From Baffinella frigidus (lineage: Eukaryota; Cryptophyceae; Cryptomonadales; Baffinellaceae), in assembly GCA_026770585.1 (NCBI GenBank), contig MU646683.1:265768-277029 (forward strand): 11,262 nt of DNA, given 5' to 3'. Of this stretch, positions 1 through 6,044 are shown in pieces. Every line of letters starts with the position of its first letter. The stretch's first letter is position 1. The position numbers and the translations under genes were made by a program. The notes under the pieces are model-generated. The model worked only from the letters and a program-made list of their open reading frames with translations. It searched no databases and was not told where the DNA came from.

Positions 1-65
<65 letters not shown>
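1..65. repeat. 65-base poly-G run at window edge
   Basis: The first 65 bases are all G with no interruption; the first other base is C at 66. A run this long is unusual in assembled DNA. It can arise from dark-cycle calls in two-colour sequencing or from a gap-filling error, and it sits exactly at the edge. Other G or C runs of 8-16 bases occur inside the window (around 2040, 5297, 8399), so the locus does favour G homopolymers. It does not look like a true chromosome end, because the telomere-type heptamers on this strand point to the right. Confidence 0.9.
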
Positions 66-739
66 CTGCTGCCCGAGCCATGCGGACGAGTGTTCAGCCG
101 TGTGCGTGCCACCATCACCTCAACCGGGTCGCAGGGTCTAGCTTGGCATTAGTAACTGAGGGCTCGCCATAAACGCGTTTTAGCTGCTCCTCTGTGCAAG
201 AATTCCTGCTATCAGTGTCTTTTTTCAGGGCGTTTCAAAACGCCAGAAATGATGGCAACTCGAGTGAAAACCGAGAAACTGTTGGAACGCGCCTGCTAGC
301 CGAGCCACGACGGCGAGTGCTCAGCCGCGTGTGTTCGTCTCCTCACTTCGTTCTTCTTCCCCTCTGCAGCAGGTATAGTACAGGCAAAATCCGGAGCCCA
401 GAAGAGTGGTGGGTGGTGGGGGGGGGGCGCGCGCCTGCTGTCCGAGCCACGCAGACGAGTGTTCAGCCGCGTGTGTTCTTCTCCTCACTTCGTTCTCCTT
501 CCCCTCTGCCTCCCTCTCGAATCGCGCCACCTGGGTTCGGATTTTGGGTCCGTGAGCAAATCGCCTTTTTCAAATCCTTGAAATTTGTACTGGATGTCGC
601 CGGATCCCGACGACCTGTGGTGCAAATCAGGGGGACTCGAAAAGACGATTTGGTGACGGAGGAGTGCTCGGCCGCGTGTGTTCGTCTCCGTATTTCGTTT
701 TCTTTCCCCTCTTCCTTACTATCAAATCGCGCCACCTGG
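66..739 (+). repeat. Subtelomeric GC-rich module R1, four diverged copies
   Basis: No gene is visible. The two best copies, 288-367 and 430-509, align without gaps over 80 bases with about 8 mismatches, exactly 142 bases apart. Each starts CGCGCCTGCT, then reads CCGAGCCACG, then CAGCCGCGTGTGTTC and a T/C-rich tail. A shorter copy begins at 66, right against the poly-G run, and a worn one lies at about 655-718. The tail CGCGCCACCTGG follows the copies at about 523 and 727, and the second of these leads straight into the first telomere-like array. Open frames across these copies on both strands follow the repeats and are not credible genes. Confidence 0.8.
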
Positions 740-955
740 TTTGGGGTTTGGGGTTTAGGGTTTAGGGTGTAGGGTTTGGGGTTTAGGGTTCAGGGTTTAG
801 GGTTTAGGGTTTACAGTTTAGGATTTGGGGGTTGGGGGTTGGAATTTGGGGGTTGGAATTTGGGGTTTGGGGTTTCGGTTTTCGTGTTTCGGTTTTCGGG
901 TTCAGGTTTCGTGTTTCGTTTTTTTCGTTTTTCAGGTTTCGGGTCTCGGGTGTAG
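738..955 (+). repeat. Interstitial telomere-like array, TTTGGGG/TTTAGGG
   Basis: About thirty heptamer-like units on the G-rich strand mix TTTAGGG, TTTGGGG, TGTAGGG and TTCAGGG. The array then drifts into GGGGTTGG and TTTCGGTTTTCG forms and dissolves at about 955. It begins directly after the module tail CACCTGG. The heavy degeneracy indicates an old interstitial array rather than DNA currently made by telomerase. Confidence 0.9.
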
Positions 956-957
956 GG

Positions 958-1188
958 TGCAGCACCTGCTCACGCGCCTCCTCCGCGCGCGCCCGCTCCT
1001 CCTCTGCCCGCGCGCGTTGCTCTCCCCCCCGCTGCGCCTGTTAGTTTTGAAAGCGTTCAGCCATGGATGCCTTTCTCCGCCACAACTCACTTCACGGTTC
1101 TCAAGCCACCCCTCACTCCAACTCAAGTATCGCGCCTCCTTCTCCTCTGCCCGCGCAGAGGAGCAGCTGCCCGCGCAGCTGCTTAGGG
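958..1188. other. GC-rich spacer with two adjacent hairpins sharing one loop
   Basis: The spacer is rich in CCGCGCGCG and CCTCCTC words and has no convincing gene. At 1142-1163 an 8-bp stem (CTCCTCTG with CAGAGGAG) encloses the loop CCCGCG. At 1163-1182 a 7-bp stem (GCAGCTG with CAGCTGC) encloses the identical loop CCCGCG. The word CTGCCCGCGC also occurs at about 1005 and 1769 without the stems. The second hairpin ends immediately before the homogeneous TGTAGGG array. Confidence 0.75.
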
Positions 1189-1265
1189 TGTAGGGTGCAG
1201 GGTGTAGGGTGTAGGGTGTAGGGTGTAGGGTGTAGGGTGTAGGGTGTAGGGTGTAGGGTGTAGGG
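1189..1265 (+). repeat. Homogeneous TGTAGGG heptamer array (11 units)
   Basis: Eleven head-to-tail heptamers fill 1189-1265. Ten are TGTAGGG and one (1196-1202) is TGCAGGG. TGTAGGG differs from TTTAGGG by one base. The uniformity contrasts with the mixed array at 738-955 and implies recent local amplification of a single variant. Period-7 protein frames through it on either strand are artefacts of the repeat. Confidence 0.95.
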
Positions 1266-1510
1266 CCTCTCCCTGCTGCCCCTGCAACGCCCATCCGCGT
1301 CGAACGGTTGGCTCAGGTGCGTGACGATTGTAATCAATGAGAAAAGGTGTGAACAAATCCCTCTGTCAGACTTCCTCGAGACGCACAGCCTCCTAGCGCT
1401 GTCTCAGTTGAGCTGGCAGATTATTTTAAGAAGATTAAGTTGAAATGCCGGGTGTGTGCTCCAAACTGTCAACTTGCTCCAAACTGTCAACTTTGGGGCG
1501 GACACGAGCC
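1266..1510. other. Spacer with doubled CAAACTGTCAACTT motif
   Basis: No gene or RNA is recognised. CCAAACTGTCAACTT occurs twice in tandem between about 1461 and 1491. The second copy runs on as GTCAACTTTGGGGCGG, matching the dispersed dyad family annotated at 1946, 8957 and 10089. This is probably a truncated copy of that family lying directly beside the inverted-repeat element at 1511. Confidence 0.5.
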
Positions 1511-1699
1511 TGGTCTCGCCAAATTCACTCGGATCCAGAACATTTCGCCTAAGTCAACTCCCCCTGAAAACCAGCGCCTTAAGTCAAATGCCGGCCATGG
1601 TGGCAGGGTCCATCTAAACGAAATCAGGGGAAAGTTGACTTAGGTGAGCTGGTTGACTTAGCTGAAATCTTGTGGGTCGGAGTGAAATTGGTGAGACCA
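1511..1699. mobile_element. MITE-like element IR-A, 189 bp with 48-bp terminal inverted repeats
   Basis: Bases 1511-1558 align without gaps to the reverse complement of 1652-1699, with 40 of 48 positions identical. The outer ends read TGGTCTC and the inner ends CTAAGTCAAC. A second, overlapping inner pairing (CCTAAGTCAACT at 1548-1559 with AGTTGACTTAGG at 1634-1645) exists because the right arm holds an extra GGTTGACTTA duplication. There is no coding capacity, as expected for a non-autonomous miniature inverted-repeat element. No clear target-site duplication is visible in the flanks, so transposition is inferred from structure alone; a decayed palindromic duplication is the alternative. Confidence 0.6.
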
Positions 1700-1873
1700 A
1701 ATAGACAGAGGCAAGAGATGGACCTCCTCGATACGAGCAGCCTCCACTCTTGAGAGAGCCTCCTGTAGCTGCCCGCGCGCTGTCGTTGCTTCCTGGTGTA
1801 GGCTTCAGGGTTTAGGGTCCAGGCTGGATTCGGCGACAGAAGGGAGCCCGAGCAAGCAGGCAGAGCAAGGGGT

Positions 1874-1920
1874 GAGAGCTTGAGGCCGATGCTGAGCCTC
1901 CCATGCAGCCTCAAGCTCTC
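1874..1920. repeat. 13-bp perfect inverted repeat
   Basis: GAGAGCTTGAGGC at 1874-1886 pairs perfectly with GCCTCAAGCTCTC at 1908-1920 across a 21-base loop. The right arm is the CCTCAAGCTCTC word that opens a module repeated at about 2124 and 2399, so the hairpin may have formed by inverted insertion of part of that module. A CT-rich tract follows directly at 1918-1940. Confidence 0.7.
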
Positions 1921-1945
1921 CCTCTCTCTCTCTCCCTGCGCTCTT

Positions 1946-2035
1946 CCCCGCTCCAAAGTTGACGGATTCGTACCAAAATCTCAGCATGTCAACTTAGAAC
2001 TCGACGGGCAACCTGAGCGAGGCAGAGCTAGGAGG
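1946..2035 (+). repeat. GTTGAC/GTCAAC dyad family, copy 1
   Basis: AAGTTGAC at 1956-1963 and its exact reverse complement GTCAACTT at 1988-1995 are separated by 24 bases. The copy at 10089-10180 keeps both arms, the same 24-base spacing and flanking blocks such as GACGGATT, GTACC and GAG-GAGG-AG-GC. The middle of the spacer has diverged between copies while the arms have not. No protein is encoded. The arms and spacing would suit a dimeric DNA-binding protein or a short hairpin, but no function can be assigned. Confidence 0.7.
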
Positions 2036-2062
2036 CAAGGGGGGGGGGGTAGCTATGGAAGC

Positions 2063-2165
2063 GGGCAGAGCAAAATGTAAGCGATGTATTTTGTAAAGCA
2101 AAAGGGGGGCGTGCCTGCTGGGCCTCAAGCTCTCTCTCCCTTCGCTGGAGGGCGCGGTGCGACTC
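2063..2165 (+). repeat. Module R3, copy 1
   Basis: This copy reads GGGCAGAGCAA, then a GTAAAGC-type AT-rich piece, then CGTGCCTGCTGGGCC, CTCAAGCTCTC and CTGGAGGGCGCGGT. The second copy (2325-2442) has the same order with a duplicated CCCGCGGGCAG piece. A third, partial start of the module lies near 1856-1920. No open frame is conserved between the copies. Confidence 0.75.
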
Positions 2166-2324
2166 GTGTTGACTGACTGTTTTCACACTATAAATTGACA
2201 GGTCTGCACCCAAACCCCGAGAAATCAACGTCCGGTCTCCTCATTGTTTAGGAGACCAGAAGTGGGCAGAGCTAGGGAGCAAGGAGCAAGGAGCAAGAGG
2301 GGCGCGTGCCTGCTGGGCCCCGCG

Positions 2325-2442
2325 GGCAGAGCAATTTGTAAAGCGATAAATTTTGTAAAGCGAAAGGTGGCGCGGGGACCTGCTGGGCCCCGCGGGCAGC
2401 CTCAAGCTCTCGCTCCCGTCTCTGGAGGGCGCGGTTCGACTG
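2325..2442 (+). repeat. Module R3, copy 2
   Basis: It is homologous to 2063-2165. Within it TTGTAAAGCGA occurs twice about 18 bases apart, and TGCTGGGCCCCGCGGGCAG occurs at 2311 and again at 2381. Just upstream (2277-2297) the word GGAGCAA is repeated three times. Internal duplication at several scales indicates repeated unequal exchange or replication slippage. Confidence 0.75.
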
Positions 2443-2447
2443 CTCCA

Positions 2448-2575
2448 GCTGTGCCGCGTTACGCACCTGGTTTGGGATTTGGGGGTTGTGGGTTGGGGTT
2501 TGGGGTGTGGGGTTTGGGGTGTGGGGTTTAGGGTTTAGGGTGTGGGGTTCAGTGCTGTGCCGCGTTGCGTACCTG
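2448..2575 (+). repeat. Telomere-like array bracketed by 22-bp direct repeats
   Basis: The array at about 2470-2551 mixes TTTGGGG, TGTGGGG and TTTAGGG. It lies between two 22-base direct repeats, 2448-2469 and 2554-2575, that share 20 bases (core GCTGTGCCGCGTT then CG, ACCTG) and sit 106 bases apart. Bracketing direct repeats are what duplicative insertion of telomeric DNA during break repair would leave; tandem duplication with later array growth is the alternative. Confidence 0.75.
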
Positions 2576-2635
2576 AGAGGTTACCGTTCCGGGGGTTACG
2601 GTTAGGGTACGGAATTTTGGTGTTCATGGTTGGAG

Positions 2636-2735
2636 GATTTATGGTGTATTGTTTATTGTATACTATATATTGGTTATTGTTTATGGTTAATGGGTTGTTA
2701 TGTTTAATGTTCAGGGTTCGTGATTTAGGGTTTGG
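2636..2735 (+). repeat. Degenerate TTTATTG-type heptamer array
   Basis: The stretch is built from TTTATGG, TGTATTG, TTTATTG, TTTAATG and TTCAGGG units that roughly keep a 7-base phase, with some indels (TATACTATATATTGG). It links the GGG-type arrays to the TTG-type array at 3031-3142. It ends at the R4 module. Confidence 0.7.
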
Positions 2736-2738
2736 GAG

Positions 2739-2781
2739 TGGCGCACCACCGCGGCGCTGGAAGCGACGTAGCCTGCTTCCA
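2739..2781 (+). repeat. Module R4 copy 1 with conserved hairpin
   Basis: It contains CCGCGGCGCTGGAAGC, then ACGTAGCCTGCTTCCA. TGGAAGC and GCTTCCA form a 7-bp stem. The second copy at 3166-3206 preserves the stem, extended to 8 bp as CTGGAAGC/GCTTCCAG. In both places the module directly follows a TTTATTG-type array, so array and module were duplicated together. Confidence 0.75.
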
Positions 2782-2893
2782 AACCTTCAACCCTCAGCCC
2801 TCAACCTTCAACCCTCAACCCCAAACACGAAACCCTAATCCCCAAACCCTCAACCCTAAAACCCCCCACCCTCCACCCTAACTCCTGAACCCA
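2776..2893 (-). repeat. Telomere-like heptamers in reverse orientation
   Basis: The + strand carries CCTTCAA, CCCTCAA, CCCTAAT, CCCTAAA and CCACCCT words, so the G-rich strand here is the minus strand. This is opposite to most arrays in the window and implies an inversion or a head-to-head join just upstream. The units resemble TTGAGGG, which on the + strand is common at 3446-3708. Confidence 0.8.
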
Positions 2894-2895
2894 AC

Positions 2896-2936
2896 ACCAC
2901 TAGACGGCGTCTAGTGGTATGACACGGCGTCTAGTG
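2896..2936. repeat. 23-bp palindrome plus an extra half-site
   Basis: ACCACTAGACG (2896-2906), a single G, and CGTCTAGTGGT (2908-2918) form a perfect 11-bp-arm palindrome around one central base. The right half recurs at 2925-2936 as CGGCGTCTAGTG, 18 bases after its first occurrence. A related word, CTAGACGGCG, appears at about 11022. It lies exactly where array orientation changes from CCCTAAA-type to TTTAGGG-type. Confidence 0.85.
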
Positions 2937-3030
2937 AGGGGTCTGGGAGTGGCACCCTGCACCGCAAGCAAGCAATCTCCTTCAGGATGTAGGGTGTAGG
3001 GTTTGGGATGCAGTGTCCAGGGTAATTTTT

Positions 3031-3142
3031 TGTATTGTTTATTGTGTGTTGTTTATTGTTTATTGTTTATTGTGTATTGTTTATTGTGTATTGTTTATTG
3101 TTTATTGTTTATTGTTTATTGTTTATTGTTTATTGTTTATTG
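3031..3142 (+). repeat. TTTATTG heptamer array, 16 perfect-phase units
   Basis: Sixteen uninterrupted heptamers fill 3031-3142: mostly TTTATTG, with TGTATTG and one TGTGTTG. It is preceded by TGTAGGG/TTTGGGA units and followed by TTTAGTA and TTAAGGG. The phase matches a telomeric array in which GGG has become TTG. Translation gives an endless hydrophobic 7-residue pattern (YCLLFIV), which is an artefact of the 21-base period and not a membrane protein. Confidence 0.95.
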
Positions 3143-3165
3143 TTTAGTATTAAGGGTTCAGGATG

Positions 3166-3206
3166 AGTACCGCGGCGGCGCTGGAAGCCGCGTAGCCTGC
3201 TTCCAG
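3166..3206 (+). repeat. Module R4 copy 2 with hairpin
   Basis: Homologue of 2739-2781. CTGGAAGC at 3181-3188 pairs with GCTTCCAG at 3199-3206, and the intervening GTAGCCT is shared with copy 1. It sits between the TTTATTG array and the cleanest TTTAGGG array of the window. Confidence 0.75.
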
Positions 3207-3219
3207 GTTCCTCACCTGA

Positions 3220-3383
3220 TTTAGGGTTTAGGGTTTAGGGTTTATGAATCAGGGTCTAGGGTTGAGGGCTTCGGGCTTCGGGTTTAGGGTTTAGGGTTTA
3301 GGGTTTAGGGTTTAGGGTTTAGGGTGTAGGGTTTAGGGTGTAGGGTGTAGGGTGTAGGGTTTAGGGGTCAGGGTCTCGGGATC
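3220..3383 (+). repeat. TTTAGGG array, the cleanest in the window
   Basis: Perfect TTTAGGG units occur at 3220-3240 and again around 3282-3325, followed by TGTAGGG units. They are interrupted by TTTATGA, ATCAGGG and TCTAGGG forms. This is the strongest direct evidence that the parent telomere repeat is TTTAGGG. Confidence 0.95.
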
Positions 3384-3445
3384 GAATGGAGGTGAAGGCG
3401 GGTTGCATCTGAACGGGCAGAGGAGTATGCAAGAGGGTGCTTTGG

Positions 3446-3708
3446 GTTGAGGGGTTTAGGGTTCAGGGTTCAGGGTTTAGGGTTCAGGGTTCAGGGTTCA
3501 GGGTTTCAGGTTTGGGGTTTAGGGTTTAGGGGGTAGGGTTTAGGGTTTAGGGATTAGGGTTTAGGGTGTAGGGTTTGAGGTTGAGGGTTTAGGGTTTAGG
3601 GTTTAGAGTTTAGGGTTCAGGGTTGAGGGTTTCAGGTTTAGGGTTTCGAGTTTAGGGTTTAAGGTTGAGGGTTGAGAGTTGAGGGTTTAGGGTTGAGGGT
3701 TTGGGTAG
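3446..3708 (+). repeat. Mixed TTTAGGG/TTCAGGG/TTGAGGG array
   Basis: About 37 units keep mostly 7-base spacing. TTCAGGG clusters at the left, TTTAGGG in the middle and TTGAGGG at the right. The clustering of each variant shows stepwise local amplification. The gap 3384-3445 before it holds no recognised feature. Confidence 0.9.
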
Positions 3709-3778
3709 CGACCTTCTCCCCCCAGTGGCGCGCCTCTTCACGCGAGGCCCGTTCAACCCTGCGGAGCAACCTCGGTGT

Positions 3779-4116
3779 TTAGGGTTTAGGGTTTAGGGTT
3801 TAAGGTCTATGGTTCCGGGTTCCGGTTTCCGGGTTCCGGGTTCTGGGTTCCGAGTTCCGGGTTCCGGGTTCCGTGTTCCGGGTTCCGGGTTTAAGATTCC
3901 GGGTTTAAGGTGCAGGGGTCAGGGATGGGCGAACCTGTCAAGCCTGGGTTTAGGGTCTATGGTGTATAGTCCCGGGTTCCGGGTTCCGGGTTCCAGGTTC
4001 GGTTCCTGGTTTAGAGGTCAGGGACCTCGATTTTTAGGGTTTAGAGTTTAGGGTCTATGGTCTATGGTCTGTGGTCTATGGTTCCGGGTTCCGGGTTCCG
4101 GGTTCTGGGTTCCGGC
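3779..4116 (+). repeat. Higher-order array: CTATGGT, TTCCGGG and TTTAGGG blocks
   Basis: Runs of TTCCGGG (for example 3813-3890, 3968-3995, 4080-4115) are each introduced by TCTATGG units. The blocks at about 3806-3942 and 4055-4155 end alike, with TTTAAGG or CTTTAAGG, then GGGGTCAGGGATGGGCGAAC. At least three unequal copies of this compound unit occur, so the array is amplified at two levels: heptamer and about 100-250 bases. Confidence 0.85.
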
Positions 4117-4137
4117 TTTAAGGCTGAGGGGTCAGGG

Positions 4138-4355
4138 ATGGGCGAACCGGTCAACCGCACTCGACCGCAGCCCCTGGTCTCCCATCTCCCCATCCTCCCA
4201 CCCGTCTGGAATATCCTAGAACAGCCAAGAACATTCTAGAACAGTCGGGAACCTTCCAGAACAGTCAGTACGTTTCCAGAGCAGGGGCGAACCTGTCCAC
4301 AGCACTCGACCGCATTCCCTCCGCGTGATCCCCCAGCTCCCCATCCTCCCACCCC
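4138..4355 (+). repeat. Tandem duplication around a 20-bp repeat
   Basis: GGGCGAACC-GTC, GCACTCGACCGCA and CCCCATCCTCCCACCC occur in the same order at 4138-4205 and at about 4284-4355. Between them lie four 20-base units (see 4209-4281). A third GGGCGAACCTGTC occurs at about 3929. No gene is apparent on the + strand. Confidence 0.8.
4209..4281 (+). repeat. Four 20-bp units, each a heat-shock-element-like triplet
   Basis: Units start at 4209, 4229, 4249 and 4269 with exact 20-base spacing. Units 2 and 3 match GAANNTTCNNGAA, the core of the eukaryotic heat-shock element; unit 1 has TCC in place of TTC, and unit 4 has lost the first GAA and ends GAG. Each unit closes with the tail CAG. The match may be a chance property of a 20-base satellite. 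No supported gene starts nearby to be controlled. Confidence 0.6.
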
Positions 4356-4693
4356 CCGACCAGCGAGTCCCCTCTTCTGCCAACTCCAACCGGAACAGCG
4401 CCGAGACTCGCACGGCTGCGCACCACCGAAACCTTCTGGCGCGCGGGTGTGAGCGCGGCCGGTGGCGCATACTCGATGGAGGGGGCGGGAGCATGCTCGA
4501 TGGTGGGGGGCGGCGCGCGTTTCTCGGCGGTGGGTGGAGGCGAGGTCTGGACGGCTGCAGGTTCGATGTCGGTGAGCGTCATGGGGAGGCCTGTGGCCGT
4601 GGGGGGCACGGCGGGTCCTGCTGTAGGGAGGATGCGTTCAGATTCCTGGATTTGTGCCCATCCTTTATTCCTTTTCCAACGTCCTTCAAACAT
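4265..4693 (-). CDS. Unidentified Pro/Ala-rich open frame, possible exon or gene relic
   Basis: The frame begins at ATG (4693-4691) and stops with TGA at 4267-4265, 142 residues. The first 25 residues are charged and non-repetitive (FEGRWKRNKGWAQIQ); the middle is Pro/Ala/Thr-rich with two similar PTIEHAP and PSIEYAP segments. Codons in the first half favour C at the third position. The frame stays open upstream of the ATG to a TGA at about 4736, and a TTTTCCTAG acceptor-like site would start an exon near 4728. The last 20 or so codons run into the local duplication, so the true end may be earlier. No family is recognised, and chance openness in GC-rich DNA remains quite possible. Confidence 0.22.
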   Translation of the reverse strand: MFEGRWKRNKGWAQIQESERILPTAGPAVPPTATGLPMTLTDIEPAAVQTSPPPTAEKRAPPPTIEHAPAPSIEYAPPAALTPARQKVSVVRSRASLGAVPVGVGRRGDSLVGGWEDGELGDHAEGMRSSAVDRFAPALETY

Positions 4694-4708
4694 CGTTGGG
4701 ATTGACCA

Positions 4709-4873
4709 CGCAAGAGTGTAGGGCTGACCTAGGAAAACGAGTCAGTTCACACGGAATTTGTACCAACTTTCCGAACTTTCGATTTTCTCTGGGGAGAATG
4801 TCCACTTATGAACTTAGAAAATAGACAGATCTGACTATTTCTCCTGTAAGCCAGTCAGCTCTACACTCTTGCG
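4709..4873. repeat. Inverted repeat enclosing 120-bp spacer and inner palindrome
   Basis: CGCAAGAGTGTAG at 4709-4721 is exactly inverted at 4861-4873, and the pairing continues inward (CTGAC with GTCAG). Between the arms, AAATAG-A-CAGATCTG-A-CTATTT at 4819-4840 is a 22-base palindrome broken only by an A/A pair. The left arm overlaps the upstream end of the minus-strand open frame. The element may be a small decayed inverted-repeat transposon of about 165 bases. Confidence 0.6.
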
Positions 4874-5010
4874 ATTGATTCATCCGTTTTCCGTGCGTTC
4901 GTTTTCCGACATCCTTCCAACCTTTCATTTCCCAACATTGATTCCCCTTGATGCATTTCCCGGTGTTTATTCCCTTCCAGACATTATTTCCCGTCCTGCA
5001 TTTTCAAGAA
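4874..5010. other. Low-complexity spacer with CATT-TTCCC words
   Basis: No gene is supported. The motifs CATTTCCC, CATTGATTCCC, TTTATTCCC and CATTATTTCCC recur at irregular 15-20-base spacing from about 4925 to 5007. GTTTTCC occurs several times just before. It looks like a decayed short tandem repeat. Confidence 0.45.
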
Positions 5011-5060
5011 GCAGCTTCTTCCCAGCAGCTTCTTGCAAAATGCTGCTGGGAAGCAGCTGC
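5011..5060. repeat. Strong 19-bp hairpin
   Basis: Bases 5011-5029 pair with 5042-5060 at 18 of 19 positions across a 12-base loop. The left arm holds GCAGCTTCTT, repeated directly at 5025-5034. If transcribed it would fold stably, but the stem is shorter than typical microRNA precursors and no T-run or promoter is evident. Confidence 0.75.
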
Positions 5061-5082
5061 AGAACGAACCGAGACGCCCCCC

Positions 5083-5313
5083 CTAAACCCTAAACGTTCA
5101 ACCCAAACCCGCCCATAAAAACTTCTCCAAGAAAAAAAAATCGAGGGAATTTCTGTCGAACATGCAGTGGTTCCCCACAGCTGAATGCGCAGGTTGTTCT
5201 CTCTCTCTCTCTCTCTCTCGCTCTCTCTCTCCCGCCCTCCTAAACCCTGAACGACCCCCCCCCAACAACCAAAAAAAAAACCTAAACCCTAAACCACCCC
5301 CCCCCCCCCCCCT
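5083..5313 (-). repeat. CCCTAAA fragments, CT microsatellite and homopolymers
   Basis: Short C-strand telomere fragments (CCCTAAACCCTAAAC) occur at about 5083-5097 and 5281-5295, with CCTAAACCCTGAAC at 5239. Between them is an almost pure CT dinucleotide tract at 5197-5231. Runs of C (about 16 near 5297) and of A lie around them. G-rich telomere orientation here is the minus strand. Confidence 0.85.
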
Positions 5314-5660
5314 AAACAAAACCGAGGGGGGTTCCGTCGAACCTGCAGGGGTTCCCCACAACTGAATGCTGGGGTTGTTCTTCGCAACTGAATGCTGGGG
5401 GTGTTTCCCTCACCCACAACTCAATGCTGGCGTTGTTCCCCACAACTGCATCCTGGGGTTGTTCCCACAACTGAACGCTGGAGCTGATGCCCCACAACTA
5501 CATCATGGGGTCGATGCCCCCCCAAAACAACAAACACAAGGGGAACCTGCAGGGGTCCCCCACAGCTGAATGCTGGAGTTCCCCCCCCAAAAAAAAACAA
5601 ATTGAGGGGGGTGTCATCCAACCTGCGGGGGTCCCCCACAGCTGAATGCGAGGGTTGTTG
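5128..5660 (+). repeat. Four dispersed copies of an A-run/GAGGGG/CCTGCAGGGG unit
   Basis: The order A-rich run, CGAGGGG, TTCCGTCGAACCTGCAGGGG, TCCCCCACAGCTGAATGC recurs at about 5128-5192, 5310-5379, 5528-5585 and 5590-5653 with decreasing completeness. The 26-base minisatellite grew from the last part of the second copy. Nothing here resembles a gene. The units alternate with poly-C and CT tracts. Confidence 0.75.
5354..5516 (+). repeat. 26-bp minisatellite, six units
   Basis: Units start at 5354, 5380, 5406 (with about 5 extra bases), 5438, 5464 and 5490. The consensus is CCCCACAACTGAATGCTGG followed by GGTTGTT. The last two units change the end to AGCTGATG and GTCGATG. The period is not a multiple of three, and open frames on both strands follow from the absence of stop words in the unit. 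Confidence 0.9.
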
Positions 5661-5990
5661 CCCTCGCCCTCCTCCTCCTCGCCCTCCCCCCCACCCGCTC
5701 CCCCGCTCCCCCGCCGGCCGGCCGAGGTATCCCCCTGGGTTAAGGGGTTGGGGTTAATCCCCCTGCATCGCACAACATCCATCATCCGCAATCTAGTGGC
5801 GTGTTCTCATAAGCTAGCCGTCTATCTCAACTATTTCCGGTGGAAAAACGAAGGGGGGGTGAGCCCTAGATGTACAGAATGGCTCCATTGCCGCCCTGGA
5901 TCTGAGAGGAATTTTCAAATTTTCTGAGCCCTCGCCCTCCTCGCCCTCCCCCCTGATCGCTTCCTTGCTCCCGGGGGGGTATCGCCATTT
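5655..5990 (+). repeat. Duplicated C-rich block (CGCCCTCC)
   Basis: GCCCTCGCCCTCCTCC and related pyrimidine-rich words occur at 5658-5712 and again at 5930-5955, followed in each case by a GTATC word. Between them (5721-5927) is a mixed sequence with no recognised gene. The 93-residue frame starting at about 5646 begins as a Pro/Ser translation of the C-rich repeat and is not convincing. Confidence 0.6.
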
Positions 5991-6044
5991 ACAGGGGTAC
6001 CTCTAGGAACACGCAAGGCAGTCACGACCGACCGTCTGGCTTCG

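Noticed and set aside
932-1337. Minus-strand frames with YTLHPTP repeats
   Set aside because: They are direct translations of the TGTAGGG array and vary only with it.
3003-3224. Hydrophobic 73-residue frame that looks like a membrane protein
   Set aside because: The YCLLFIV pattern is the translation of the TTTATTG heptamer array; 21 bases equal three heptamers and seven residues.
5354-5516. Regular repeats considered as a CRISPR array
   Set aside because: Units are directly adjacent without unique spacers, and the whole context is eukaryotic subtelomeric DNA.
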